Origin: Pseudozobellia thermophila
GTDB taxonomy: Bacteria > Bacteroidota > Bacteroidia > Flavobacteriales > Flavobacteriaceae
Direction of reading: 5' to 3'
Length of the DNA stretch: 64,000 nt
NCBI RefSeq assembly: GCF_900141855.1
Contig: NZ_FQYU01000002.1
Span: forward strand, 434,001-498,000
Shown one piece after another: positions 9,233 to 18,294 of this stretch. Under the pieces are notes generated by a model. The model ran no database searches. It saw nothing but the letters and a program-made list of their open reading frames with translations, and was not told where the DNA came from. The position numbers and the translations under genes were made by a program. Each line of letters starts with the position of its first letter. The stretch's first letter is position 1.

Positions 9233-11491
9233 ATGAAAAAATTCAAGCAATCGACTTTGGTTGGTTTTTTGTTATGCACCACTTTTGCCTTTGCCCAAAG
9301 TGATTCCCTATGGCAAAGGGACACCTTGGAATCTTTCTTAAACAAGTCAAATGCCGCCTACGACCTCTATCGCTATAAAGACGCCATTGAGTATGCCTCG
9401 GCCTTGGTAGAGAAAGGACAGGAATACAATCAAAAAGACTACGAATTTCTGGGATACGATCTTTTAGGGGCCATTTATGCCGAAACCAAAGATAGTGTAC
9501 AGGGTAGGAAATACGCCGAAAAGGCCCTTGAGCTGGCCCGAAAATCGGGGCAGGACAGCCTGATTGCCTGGGGCGCCCTAAACCTGGGCATTCTGTATTC
9601 GGACAACAAAAACACCTTGGACATAGCCGTTCGCTATTTCGAGGAAAGCATCGCCGTCAACCAAAAACTAAAGGATTTCGATGAAGTCTACCTCACCTAC
9701 ATCAATCTGATATGGACGTATTTGGACAATGACCAGCCCAACAAGGCCTACAAGTATCTTCAAAAGGCCTCGGCCCTGCCTGCCGAAAAAATCGACAGCC
9801 TAAACAAGGTTTACCTCAACCTGTTGTACGGAAGGTACCACCTCTATCAAAAAAACTACGAAACGGCCGCATTGCAACTCGAGAATGCCGCCCTTTATGC
9901 CGATAGGGAAAACCATATCGACATCGCCATGGAGGCCTATGAATACCTATCACAACTATACAAGGAAACCGCCAACTTTGAGGAAGCCTACAACAAACTG
10001 GACAAGTACCACGACTATAGGGAAAAGGCCTATACCCTTAAAAAGCTGGAAGAAACGGAGAAAGCCAGGGCCAAATTCGAGCTCGAGCAAGCCCAAAAAG
10101 ACCTAGAGGCCGCCCTAAAGGAACAACAATATTCCGAAGAGCTTATTTCAAAATCAAGGTCGCTGACCACCTTGCTCTTTACCGTGGTCACCATATTGCT
10201 TCTCTCCCTTTTAGGGGTCTATATTTTCTTTAGGACCCGAAAAAAGTACATCGACAACCTACAAATAAAAAACAAGGAGCTGGATACGGCCCGCGAAAAG
10301 GCCGAAAAGCTTTCCAAGATAAAAACCAAATTTCTTTCTACCGTTAGCCATGAACTGCGCACCCCATTGTACGGTGTCATCGGTATAGCAACGCTATTAA
10401 AGGAAGACAAGAACCTCAAGGCCTATGCCGAAGACCTCGATTCCCTGAAATTCTCTGCCGACTATCTGCTCTCGTTGATCAACGATGTGCTGTTGCTCAG
10501 CAAAATGGACGCCAACGCCATTTCCTTGTCCAAGGTGCCCTATAAGCTCGATATTTTGTTGAAAAATATTGTGCACTCCTTCGAATCGACCCTTAAAAAG
10601 AACGGTAACCGCCTACACCTTAACATTGACGATAACATACCCAACAACCTTATCGGCGATCCGGTCCGCTTATCACAGGTACTCATCAATTTGGTAGGAA
10701 ACGCGATCAAATTTACCGAGAAGGGAAACATTTGGCTCGAGCTTCAACTTTTATCGAACGATGGCAACACCTATGAGACCCGATTTACCATTAAGGACGA
10801 CGGGCCAGGAATTCCCCAAGAGTTGCAAAGCACCATATTCCATGAGTTTACCCAGGTTGAGAACAACAACCACAGCTACCAAGGAACGGGTCTCGGCCTT
10901 ACCATAGTAAAGAAAATACTGAAACTGTACGGAAGCAAGATCTACCTCGACAGCCGACCCAACGAAGGTGCCGAGTTCAGCTTCACCTTAAATCTAAAAG
11001 CGCTCGACGAAGGGCCCTCGCCCGACAAGGAAGCCGACCAAACACTTGTGCCCCAAAATTTTGAACCGTCGGAACAAAAGGAAGTGCTGATCGTGGACGA
11101 CAACAAAATCAACCAGAAGGTGACCCAGAAAACCTTGCAAAAACACAATATTGCATCGCGTCTGGCCGATGACGGTGCCCAAGCCATAGACCTATGTAAA
11201 AAACACGATTTCGACCTGATCCTGATGGATATCAACATGCCCAAAATGAACGGTATGGAAGCCTCGAAACACATTCGGAAGTTCAATAAAGAAGTGCCCA
11301 TAATAGCGCTTACGGCGGTAGAACTCGAAGAAAACAGAATCGAAATACTAAATTCGGGTATCGACGCGATTGTCCATAAGCCCTATAACCTCACTAAATT
11401 TCTAGAGACGGTGACAAGCTACCTGAGCAAGAAAGAATGTGAGGAATCCGTTAAGGTCGACCAAAACCATCAACAAGACCAAGGGGGGTAA
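9233..11491 (+). CDS. TPR-containing hybrid sensor histidine kinase
   Basis: I place the start at the ATG at 9233, which gives 752 residues with an immediate signal peptide. The longer open frame from 9125 has no such signal. Order: signal peptide (1-20), periplasmic TPR repeats (about 40-270), coiled coil, one membrane helix (about 310-330), HisKA with STVSHELRTPL (phospho-acceptor His373), an HATPase domain (N box LVGNAIKF, G boxes DDGPGIP and GTGLGLTI), and a receiver domain with phospho-acceptor Asp666 in LMDINMPKMNG. No separate response regulator or transcription factor is adjacent, so its output partner is unknown. A GIY-YIG-like gene begins six bases after its stop. Confidence 0.93.
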   Translation: MKKFKQSTLVGFLLCTTFAFAQSDSLWQRDTLESFLNKSNAAYDLYRYKDAIEYASALVEKGQEYNQKDYEFLGYDLLGAIYAETKDSVQGRKYAEKALELARKSGQDSLIAWGALNLGILYSDNKNTLDIAVRYFEESIAVNQKLKDFDEVYLTYINLIWTYLDNDQPNKAYKYLQKASALPAEKIDSLNKVYLNLLYGRYHLYQKNYETAALQLENAALYADRENHIDIAMEAYEYLSQLYKETANFEEAYNKLDKYHDYREKAYTLKKLEETEKARAKFELEQAQKDLEAALKEQQYSEELISKSRSLTTLLFTVVTILLLSLLGVYIFFRTRKKYIDNLQIKNKELDTAREKAEKLSKIKTKFLSTVSHELRTPLYGVIGIATLLKEDKNLKAYAEDLDSLKFSADYLLSLINDVLLLSKMDANAISLSKVPYKLDILLKNIVHSFESTLKKNGNRLHLNIDDNIPNNLIGDPVRLSQVLINLVGNAIKFTEKGNIWLELQLLSNDGNTYETRFTIKDDGPGIPQELQSTIFHEFTQVENNNHSYQGTGLGLTIVKKILKLYGSKIYLDSRPNEGAEFSFTLNLKALDEGPSPDKEADQTLVPQNFEPSEQKEVLIVDDNKINQKVTQKTLQKHNIASRLADDGAQAIDLCKKHDFDLILMDINMPKMNGMEASKHIRKFNKEVPIIALTAVELEENRIEILNSGIDAIVHKPYNLTKFLETVTSYLSKKECEESVKVDQNHQQDQGG

Positions 11492-11497
11492 AAAACA

Positions 11498-11848
11498 ATG
11501 TCAAAAGTACGCTACCATATCTACGTCGTAGAGCTTTCAAAGAAGGTCTTTACCGAAAACAGAAGGTTTCGCGAGGCCAACCCACAATTTAACGGGGTTC
11601 TCGAATGCCTCTATGTGGGCATGACCAGCAAAACCCCGAAGGAACGCTTCGAACAGCACAAAAAGGGAAGCTTAAGCAAAAAGGGACACAACCTATCTTC
11701 TTCTATCGTAAAGAAATATGGCCAATACCTGCGGGGAAGCCTTTACAACCACATCGCGCCGATCTCGTCAAGGGCCGAAGCCCTAAAACGGGAAGAAGCC
11801 CTGGCCCTTGAGCTTAGGAGAAAACGATATGCGGTCTGGTACAACTAA
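11498..11848 (+). CDS. GIY-YIG-like single-domain protein
   Basis: This 116-residue protein has features of the GIY-YIG nuclease fold: an opening strand YHIYVVEL, then CLYVGMTSKTPKERFEQHKKG (residues 36-56). There, YVG plus the R-x-x-x-H arrangement resembles the second half of the GIY-YIG core. A C-terminal Glu-rich helix (AEALKREEALALELRRK) could supply the metal-binding Glu. The first half of the motif is degenerate, so nuclease activity is not assured. It starts six bases after the hybrid kinase stop and ends at a strong terminator, so it is probably co-transcribed with the kinase. Confidence 0.75.
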   Translation: MSKVRYHIYVVELSKKVFTENRRFREANPQFNGVLECLYVGMTSKTPKERFEQHKKGSLSKKGHNLSSSIVKKYGQYLRGSLYNHIAPISSRAEALKREEALALELRRKRYAVWYN

Positions 11849-11850
11849 AA

Positions 11851-11878
11851 AAAGCACCTTCTTCAGGTGCTTTTTTTA
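11851..11878. terminator. bidirectional terminator between the GIY-YIG gene and carB
   Basis: A 9-bp perfect stem AAAGCACCT/AGGTGCTTT has a 5-base loop and is flanked by A and T runs on either side. It can serve the forward GIY-YIG gene and the convergent carB gene. Confidence 0.88.
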
Positions 11879-11893
11879 TCGAAACGCATTGTT

Positions 11894-14749
11894 CTATTTG
11901 CTCAAATACATTTTCCTTCGGGCATAAAGGTTATAAAACTCATCGTCCTTTAAATTCTCTATAAACAGGATGCTCTCCCCGGTACTCTTCATTTCAGGGC
12001 CTAGGTTCTTGTTGACGTTCGGAAATTTATTGAACGAGAAAACCGGTTGTTTGATGGCAAAGCCCTCAAGCTGCGGATTAAAGTTGAAATCCTTGATCTT
12101 CTTTTCGCCCAACATCACCTTGGTCGCATAATTGACATAGGGTTCCTTATAGGCCTTGGCGATAAAGGGTACGGTTCTCGAAGCCCTAGGGTTGGCCTCG
12201 ATAATATAGACCATATCGTCCTTTATGGCGAATTGGATATTGATGAGTCCGACCGTGTTCAAGGCCAGGGCGATTTTCTTCGTATGGTCCTTTATCTGCT
12301 GTATTACAAACTCACCCAAGTTAAAGGGCGGCAAGGTGGCGTTCGAATCCCCGGAATGGATGCCACAAGGTTCGATATGCTCCATAATACCAATGATATA
12401 GACATCTTCCCCATCACAGATAGCGTCGGCCTCCGCTTCGATGGCACCGTCGAGGTAATGGTCCAAGAGGAGTTTGTTATTGGGTATTTTTCGCAAGAGA
12501 TCGACCACATGTTCTTCAAGCTCCTCCTTGTTGATGACGATCTTCATCCCTTGTCCACCAAGCACGTAAGAGGGTCGCACCAGCAACGGGAAATCCAGCT
12601 CATCGGCCAATTGCAAGGCTTCATCGGCCGTTTCGGCAACGCCGAATCGGGGAAAGGGAATGTCGTTTTCCTTTAAAAGTTCCGAAAAACTGCCCCTGTC
12701 CTCTGCCAAATCGAGGGACTCAAAACTGGTTCCCAAAATCTTAATACCATACTTGGAGAGTTTCTCGGCCAGTTTCAAGGCCGTTTGCCCCCCTAGCTGA
12801 ACAATTACACCTTCCGGTTTTTCGTGACGGATGATATCATAGATATGCTCCCAGAAAACCGGTTCGAAATACAATTTGTCGGCGGTGTCAAAATCGGTAG
12901 AAACCGTTTCGGGGTTACAATTGATCATAATGGTCTCGTAACCGCACTCGGACGCGGCCAATACACCGTGTACGCAACAATAATCGAACTCAATTCCCTG
13001 ACCGATACGGTTAGGTCCAGACCCCAATACTATGATTTTCTTTTTGTCGCTGACCACGCTATCGTTCTCGACATACCTAGTTCCGTCAGGCTTTTCTATC
13101 TCCTCCTCGAAACTGGAATAATAATAAGGGGTCATGGCCTTGAATTCGGCCGCACAGGTATCTACGAGTTTATAGACCCTGTTGATGTTCATTTCCTCGG
13201 TACGTTTTTTGTGCACCTCGCTTTCGTAACAATCCAGCATATGGGCGATCTGGCGATCGGCAAAACCCTTTTGTTTGGCCTCGAGCATCAATTCCTTGGT
13301 CAAGGTGGCTATGGTATATGTTGAAATTTCCTTTTCGAGCAGGTAGAGTTCCTCGTATTGCTTTAAGAACCACATATCGATTTTCGTTATCTCATGGATC
13401 CTACTTAAGGGGATACCCATTTGAATGGCGTCGTAGATAACAAAGACCCGGTCCCAACTGGGAACGGTGAGTTTTTGGATGATCTGGTCGTAATTGGTAT
13501 AGCCCTTGCCGTCGGCACCCAATCCGTTTCGTTTGATCTCGAGGGACTGTGTCGCCTTGTGCAGGGCTTCTTGGAAGGAGCGGCCGATACCCATCACTTC
13601 ACCGACCGACTTCATCTGTAGGCCCAAGGTTCTGTCGGAGCCTTCGAACTTGTCAAAATTCCATCTTGGAATTTTTACGATTACGTAATCCAAGGTAGGT
13701 TCGAACAAGGCCGAGGTCGATTGGGTAATCTGGTTGTCCAGTTCGTCCAAATGGTAGCCTATGGCCAGTTTTGAGGCTATTTTCGCAATGGGGTAGCCCG
13801 TTGCCTTAGAAGCCAAGGCCGACGAACGCGACACCCTTGGGTTGATCTCGATGGCGATAATATCTTCCTGGTCATCGGGACTCACGGCAAACTGAACGTT
13901 ACATCCCCCGGCGAAGTCGCCGATACTGCGCATCATATGGATGGCCATATCGCGCATTTTTTGGAAGGTACGGTCGGAGAGCGTCATTGCCGGGGCCACC
14001 GTGATGGAGTCTCCCGTATGTATCCCCATGGGATCCATATTTTCAATGGTACATATGATCACCACGTTGTCGTTCTTATCGCGAAGCAGCTCCAGCTCGT
14101 ATTCCTTCCAACCCATCAAGGCCTTGTCGATCATCACCTCGTGAATGGGCGATATCTCGAGGCCACGGCTCAACAACTCGTCAAAATCCTCGGGCCTGTA
14201 GACGATGGAAGCCCCGGCCCCACCCAGTGTGTAAGAAGCCCTGATCACCAATGGAAAGCCGAACTCCTGGGCAATTTCCTTTCCCTTCAAGAAAGAAGTT
14301 GCCGTAGCCTGCGGGGCCATTCCTACCCCAATTTTCAGCATCAGTTCCCTAAATTTTTCCCTGTCCTCCGTAATATTGATGGCATTGATATCCACCCCGA
14401 TGATCTCTACATCGAAGTCTTTCCAGATTCCCTTCTCATCCGCCTCTATACAAAGATTCAAGGCCGTTTGCCCACCCATTGTGGGAAGAACGGCATCGAT
14501 TTGCGGATGTTCCCTTAAGATTTCCAAAATCGACTTGGTGGTGAGGGGTTTCAAATACACATGATCGGCCATGGTAGGGTCGGTCATGATCGTGGCCGGA
14601 TTACTGTTGATCAAAATGGTCTCTATGCCATCTTCCCTCAAGCTTCGCAGCGCCTGCGATCCTGAATAATCAAACTCGCAAGCTTGACCAATAATTATTG
14701 GGCCTGAACCTATTATTAATATCGATTTTAAGTCTTCTCTTTTGGGCAT
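11894..14749 (-). CDS. carB: carbamoyl-phosphate synthase large subunit lacking the regulatory domain
   Basis: Makes carbamoyl phosphate from bicarbonate, ATP and ammonia passed from CarA, for pyrimidine and arginine synthesis. The 951 residues contain both ATP-grasp halves. The first runs to about residue 390 with IGSGPIIIGQACEFDYSG at the start. The second begins near residue 555 with LGSGPNRIGQGIEFDYCC. The protein ends right after the second half (NLYARRKMYLSK), where the E. coli enzyme continues with about 130 residues of the MGS-like allosteric domain. From memory this short form is normal in Bacteroidota. carA is not in the window. rpmH lies upstream but has its own terminator. Confidence 0.95.
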   Translation of the reverse strand: MPKREDLKSILIIGSGPIIIGQACEFDYSGSQALRSLREDGIETILINSNPATIMTDPTMADHVYLKPLTTKSILEILREHPQIDAVLPTMGGQTALNLCIEADEKGIWKDFDVEIIGVDINAINITEDREKFRELMLKIGVGMAPQATATSFLKGKEIAQEFGFPLVIRASYTLGGAGASIVYRPEDFDELLSRGLEISPIHEVMIDKALMGWKEYELELLRDKNDNVVIICTIENMDPMGIHTGDSITVAPAMTLSDRTFQKMRDMAIHMMRSIGDFAGGCNVQFAVSPDDQEDIIAIEINPRVSRSSALASKATGYPIAKIASKLAIGYHLDELDNQITQSTSALFEPTLDYVIVKIPRWNFDKFEGSDRTLGLQMKSVGEVMGIGRSFQEALHKATQSLEIKRNGLGADGKGYTNYDQIIQKLTVPSWDRVFVIYDAIQMGIPLSRIHEITKIDMWFLKQYEELYLLEKEISTYTIATLTKELMLEAKQKGFADRQIAHMLDCYESEVHKKRTEEMNINRVYKLVDTCAAEFKAMTPYYYSSFEEEIEKPDGTRYVENDSVVSDKKKIIVLGSGPNRIGQGIEFDYCCVHGVLAASECGYETIMINCNPETVSTDFDTADKLYFEPVFWEHIYDIIRHEKPEGVIVQLGGQTALKLAEKLSKYGIKILGTSFESLDLAEDRGSFSELLKENDIPFPRFGVAETADEALQLADELDFPLLVRPSYVLGGQGMKIVINKEELEEHVVDLLRKIPNNKLLLDHYLDGAIEAEADAICDGEDVYIIGIMEHIEPCGIHSGDSNATLPPFNLGEFVIQQIKDHTKKIALALNTVGLINIQFAIKDDMVYIIEANPRASRTVPFIAKAYKEPYVNYATKVMLGEKKIKDFNFNPQLEGFAIKQPVFSFNKFPNVNKNLGPEMKSTGESILFIENLKDDEFYNLYARRKMYLSK

Positions 14750-14812
14750 TTCTCGTGTTCTTTTAAGCTTGGGTAATAAGTGATAAGATAGTGGATAATT
14801 TCCTGATTGGCC

Positions 14813-14846
14813 AAAAAAAAGGTGCTACTTAAAAAAAGTAACACCT
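14813..14846 (-). terminator. terminator after rpmH
   Basis: On the minus strand a 10-bp stem (one G-T pair) AGGTGTTACT/AGTAGCACCT is followed by a run of eight T residues. It lies between rpmH and carB and should separate their transcription. Confidence 0.82.
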
Positions 14847-14872
14847 ATATTTCCTTATAAAAAATAGAATCA

Positions 14873-15040
14873 TTATTTCTTATGTCTCGGCTCAGAGGAT
14901 ACAGACAATTTTTTTCTTCCTTTCGCCCGTCTACGAGCCAATACTTTTCTACCGTTTACAGAGGCCATTCGCTCTCTAAAACCGTGTTTGTTCCTTCTTT
15001 TACGCTTTGATGGCTGATATGTTCTTTTCTGTCCGGGCAT
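14873..15040 (-). CDS. rpmH: 50S ribosomal protein L34
   Basis: This 55-residue, very basic protein has the L34 signature [20 protein letters not shown] followed by [17 protein letters not shown] chose the ATG at 15038-15040 ([11 protein letters not shown]) because the 15 codons before it in the longer frame do not resemble L34 and lie in the leader. A perfect promoter sits 56 bases upstream and a terminator follows, so it is a stand-alone unit. The familiar rpmH-rnpA-dnaA arrangement is absent; carB is the downstream gene. Confidence 0.96.
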   Translation of the reverse strand: MPGQKRTYQPSKRKRRNKHGFRERMASVNGRKVLARRRAKGRKKLSVSSEPRHKK

Positions 15041-15095
15041 TGTATTATCCTTTTCGTGGTTGAAAATCTGCGAAACCCTTCGCAAAATCTGGGCG

Positions 15096-15125
15096 CAAAT
15101 ATACGAAGAGTTTTTTCTTTGGCAA
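15096..15125 (-). promoter_or_regulatory. rpmH promoter
   Basis: On the minus strand TTG (15123-15125), 19 bases, then TATATTTG (15096-15103): a complete match to the Bacteroidota TTG-N17-23-TANNTTTG consensus. It lies about 56 bases upstream of the L34 start codon. Confidence 0.75.
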
Positions 15126-15221
15126 ATAGATTTAAAAAAATATTTTTCGGGATTGCCTGCCCGCCTGCAATTGGTTTTTATTACATTTGCCGAAATCTGA
15201 TTTTAGTAACAAAATCGACCT

Positions 15222-16121
15222 ATGAGACACTTTTTCAGCCTCTTATTTCCCGTGCTTTTCGGAACGTTCAGCTTTGGGCAGACCACATTGGAGTACAATT
15301 TGGAAAAAGATGCTGTTTATACCATAAAACAGGAGGCCAAGCAGGTCATTACCCAAGAACTTGACGGGGCCACCCACGAATTGACCAACCTTATCGACGG
15401 GATCCTCGAGTTTAGGGTTTTGGGCCAACGTGACAGTATTTACGACATATCACTGACCTTTAGGGACCTAAACCTAAAAATGACCTCAAGCATTCAGGGA
15501 GAGCTTATGAACGTCAGCGCCAGGGAGGTAGACGAAACCAATATGCAATCGCAAATATTCCACAGCCTGTTAGACAAACCGGTCAATATCGCCCTGGCCA
15601 AGAACGGCGATATTCTGGAGGTAAAGGGAGGAAATGCCCTCGTTGCCGAAATGGCCGAGGCTTCGGGACTGGAAGACGAATTTTCGTTAAACATGATGAA
15701 AAAGTCCCTTGAAAAGGAATTTGGATCGGAAGCCCTTTCGAACAGCTACAAGCAAATGACCTTTATCTACCCTAAGAAAAAAGTGAAGATAGGCAGCCAG
15801 TGGAAAAACGAATATACCGGAAAACTACAGGCCAAAAACGTTTGGACCCTTGAGAACCTATCTTCGGAAACGGCATCGATCAGTGGTTTGGCCGACATAA
15901 CCATGGACGTTACGGAAATGACCACGACCATGAAATTGTCCGGCTCCCAAAAAACAAGGATCACGACCGACCTGAACTCGGGATTCATCCGAAAAATGAG
16001 TGTGGAAGGTTTATCGAAAGGCGCCTCTACCATGGCGCAGATGGGAGACCAGGAAATACCCACCACCATCGAATCTACCATTAGCTACGAACTTATAGCC
16101 CCTGAAGTACAAACCAATTAA
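15222..16121 (+). CDS. secreted DUF6263-like protein
   Basis: This 299-residue protein has a cleavable signal peptide (FSLLFPVLFGTFSFGQ, residues 4-19). The mature part is rich in beta strands without cysteines: EYNLEKDAVYTIKQEAKQVI, then VNIALAKNGDILEVKGGN and a C-terminal ITTDLNSGFIRKM region. This pattern fits the DUF6263 family, whose function is unknown. A perfect -7 box TACATTTG (15182-15189) precedes it, but its nearest TTG lies 26 bases away, outside the usual spacing. A TPR-type membrane protein gene follows after 12 bases, so they are probably co-transcribed. Confidence 0.8.
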   Translation: MRHFFSLLFPVLFGTFSFGQTTLEYNLEKDAVYTIKQEAKQVITQELDGATHELTNLIDGILEFRVLGQRDSIYDISLTFRDLNLKMTSSIQGELMNVSAREVDETNMQSQIFHSLLDKPVNIALAKNGDILEVKGGNALVAEMAEASGLEDEFSLNMMKKSLEKEFGSEALSNSYKQMTFIYPKKKVKIGSQWKNEYTGKLQAKNVWTLENLSSETASISGLADITMDVTEMTTTMKLSGSQKTRITTDLNSGFIRKMSVEGLSKGASTMAQMGDQEIPTTIESTISYELIAPEVQTN

Positions 16122-16133
16122 TTATTACTTAAA

Positions 16134-16649
16134 ATGTTCCACAAAAATATTAAGCTAGCCATAGCCGGACTCATCATCGCATATGCGGTCTATCAATTTA
16201 TCGAAGGCAATATTGGAAACGGAATTTTTTTGATCTTACTCTCACTCATCTTTATCTTTCTATATTACAGAAACGAAATTATCCTGTTGGCCTTTTTGCG
16301 CATGAGGAAACAAGACCTGGAGGGCACCGAAAAATGGTTGCAAAAAATAAAAAACCCCGAAGCCGCCCTAATCACGAAGCAACAAGGTTACTACAACTAC
16401 CTTTACGGGATCATTCACTCGCAAAAAAACCTGACCCAGGCCGAGAAATTTTTTAGAAAGGCCTTAAAATTGGGCCTTACCATGGATTACGATGTCGCAA
16501 TGGCCAAGCTAAGCCTAGCGGGAATCGCCATGCAGAAAAGACGCAAACGGGAGGCCACTACCCTGTTGAACGAAGCCAAGAAACTTGACAAGAACAATAT
16601 GCTCACCGAGCAAATAAAGATGATGCAGCAACAGATGAAGCGCATTTAA
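16134..16649 (+). CDS. membrane protein with a TPR-like helical domain
   Basis: This 171-residue protein starts with two hydrophobic helices (about residues 7-24 and 29-47). A cytoplasmic or periplasmic helical part follows, with at least two TPR-like repeats: GYYNYLYGIIHSQKNLTQAEKFFRKALKLG and MAKLSLAGIAMQKRRKREATTLLNEAKKLD. TPR domains bind other proteins, so a scaffolding role is plausible, but no function can be assigned. It follows the DUF6263 gene after 12 bases and ends at a strong terminator. Confidence 0.8.
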   Translation: MFHKNIKLAIAGLIIAYAVYQFIEGNIGNGIFLILLSLIFIFLYYRNEIILLAFLRMRKQDLEGTEKWLQKIKNPEAALITKQQGYYNYLYGIIHSQKNLTQAEKFFRKALKLGLTMDYDVAMAKLSLAGIAMQKRRKREATTLLNEAKKLDKNNMLTEQIKMMQQQMKRI

Positions 16650-16669
16650 GGAAGGGCTTATCCCTTTTA

Positions 16670-16706
16670 AAAAGCCCCGGACCGCAAAGTCCGGGGCTTT
16701 TTGATT
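16670..16706. terminator. bidirectional terminator
   Basis: A 12-bp perfect stem AAAAGCCCCGGA/TCCGGGGCTTTT has an 8-base loop. It lies between the forward TPR membrane gene and the convergent cardiolipin synthase gene. Confidence 0.9.
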
Positions 16707-16715
16707 CCATTTTCG

Positions 16716-18188
16716 CTAGAGCAAGGGCGCCCATAGGCGACTGAACGATTCCTTAAGCTTACGCCGAACCCCCCGGTTTTTCCAACGCTCCGGTTCCACC
16801 CGGTCACAATCGTCCAGATCGGCCCTAAAAATATCGGCCATTCGTCTATTGCAAGCTTCGTCGTAGATCAAAGCGTTGATCTCGAAATTCAAGGCAAAGC
16901 TCCTATAATCGAGGTTGGCGGTACCCACCGACGCGAACCGGTCGTCGACCACCATGGTCTTGGCATGTACAAAGCCCTTGCGGTACCGATAGATCGCGAT
17001 GCCCGATTCGAGGCACTCCCCGATATAGGAGTCCGAAGCGTACTGTGCGGCCCAGGAATCCGACGCATAGGGAAGGATGACGCGCACATCGACGCCACTC
17101 CTTGCAGCCGTGGCCAGGGCGGTTAGAATAGCCTCGTTGGGCATAAAGTAGGGCGTAGTGATATAAATGTGTTTCGTGGCGGAGTTGATGGCACAAAAAT
17201 AGGCCTCCATGATATTGGCCCAGTCCGTATCGGGTCCGCTTGCCGCCACCTGAACGGCCACCGACCTTTGCGTATCGGGCTTGATGCCCGGAAAAAAGTG
17301 CTGCTCGATAGGCAGTTCACTTTTGGAGACAAAATTATAACTGAGCAAAAAGGAAGACTGAAGTGCCCCCACGGCCCCTCCCCGCAGCCTTAAGTGCATG
17401 TCGCGCCAATACCGCTCATTGTCGTACGAGTTGTCGTATTTACGATCGAGGTTGATTCCCCCGACATAGCCGATGGTACCGTCTATGACCACTATCTTCC
17501 TGTGATCCCGGTAATTGAGTTTACTGGTCGAATTGGAAAACAAGACCGGCATAAAGGGGTAATGCCGTACCCCCGCTTCGGTCATTTTACGCTTGTATTT
17601 TTTCGAGATGCTGCTCCCCACATCGTCGTAAATAAGCCTGACCCCTATTCCTTCACGGGCTTTTTCGCAGAGTATATCCATAAGCTCCTTTCCGAGCTCA
17701 TCGTCGAAAACCACGAAATACTCCATATGGATATGGTGTTGGGCGGCCCTTAGGTCCTTTCTCAGCCGGGCGAACTTAACTTCCCCGTTAATGAGTATAT
17801 CGACCTCGTTATCAAAGGTCAGCACGGCCTTTTCATTGTTTTTCAACAACTTGTAGATTTTGAATATCCCCTCGCCAAAAGCCTCTTCAAAATCTTCGCG
17901 TTCCCCTTGGTCCAAGCGAAATTTTTTTCGCCATTCCCGTATACGGTCATTGTCGAGAATGTACTTTTTTTCAAAAATCTTTGACTTTCTGTAATCCTGT
18001 CCGAAGAAGTAATAAACGACCAACCCCAGGACGGGCAAAATGGCCAGGGCAAAGAGAAAGGAAAGGGTTTTGACCGGGTTTTTGTTCTTAAGCATGATGA
18101 CAAGGCAGAGAACAAAAACCAATATGTAGTTGATGGCCAATACAATGGGCACCAGGTTTTCCTTACCAAAACGCAGAAGAGTTTCCAT
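16716..18188 (-). CDS. cls: cardiolipin synthase
   Basis: Phospholipase D-family enzyme that condenses phosphatidylglycerol into cardiolipin at the inner membrane. The 490 residues contain two N-terminal membrane helices (about 14-33 and 42-62), a PLDc_N-like linker with YYFFGQDYRK, and two HKD motifs: H229-K231-D236 in HRKIVVID and H408-K410-D415 in HAKTMVVD. Each motif is followed by the usual Gly-Gly/Asn or Gly-Thr-Ala-Asn pattern. All catalytic residues are intact. The gene lies downstream of a lytic transglycosylase on the same strand. A long inverted repeat covers the bases directly before its start codon. Confidence 0.95.
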   Translation of the reverse strand: METLLRFGKENLVPIVLAINYILVFVLCLVIMLKNKNPVKTLSFLFALAILPVLGLVVYYFFGQDYRKSKIFEKKYILDNDRIREWRKKFRLDQGEREDFEEAFGEGIFKIYKLLKNNEKAVLTFDNEVDILINGEVKFARLRKDLRAAQHHIHMEYFVVFDDELGKELMDILCEKAREGIGVRLIYDDVGSSISKKYKRKMTEAGVRHYPFMPVLFSNSTSKLNYRDHRKIVVIDGTIGYVGGINLDRKYDNSYDNERYWRDMHLRLRGGAVGALQSSFLLSYNFVSKSELPIEQHFFPGIKPDTQRSVAVQVAASGPDTDWANIMEAYFCAINSATKHIYITTPYFMPNEAILTALATAARSGVDVRVILPYASDSWAAQYASDSYIGECLESGIAIYRYRKGFVHAKTMVVDDRFASVGTANLDYRSFALNFEINALIYDEACNRRMADIFRADLDDCDRVEPERWKNRGVRRKLKESFSRLWAPLL

Positions 18189-18240
18189 CCTTTATAGTCG
18201 CACCATGGCATACGGATTTATATGCCAAGGCTTATAAAGG
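18189..18240 (-). promoter_or_regulatory. hairpin-forming leader directly before the cls start codon
   Basis: Two nested inverted repeats: an inner TGGCATA/TATGCCA (18206-18212 with 18221-18227, 8-base loop) and an outer CCTTTATA/TATAAAGG (18189-18196 with 18233-18240). On the minus strand the proximal outer arm reads TATAAAGG and touches the ATG. It lacks a T run, so it is not a normal terminator. A role in translational control or protein binding is inferred. Confidence 0.5.
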
Positions 18241-18294
18241 TGGTAAAATATGGGCTAAAAAACTACTACATTCGGCACCAATGTGGACGCAAAT

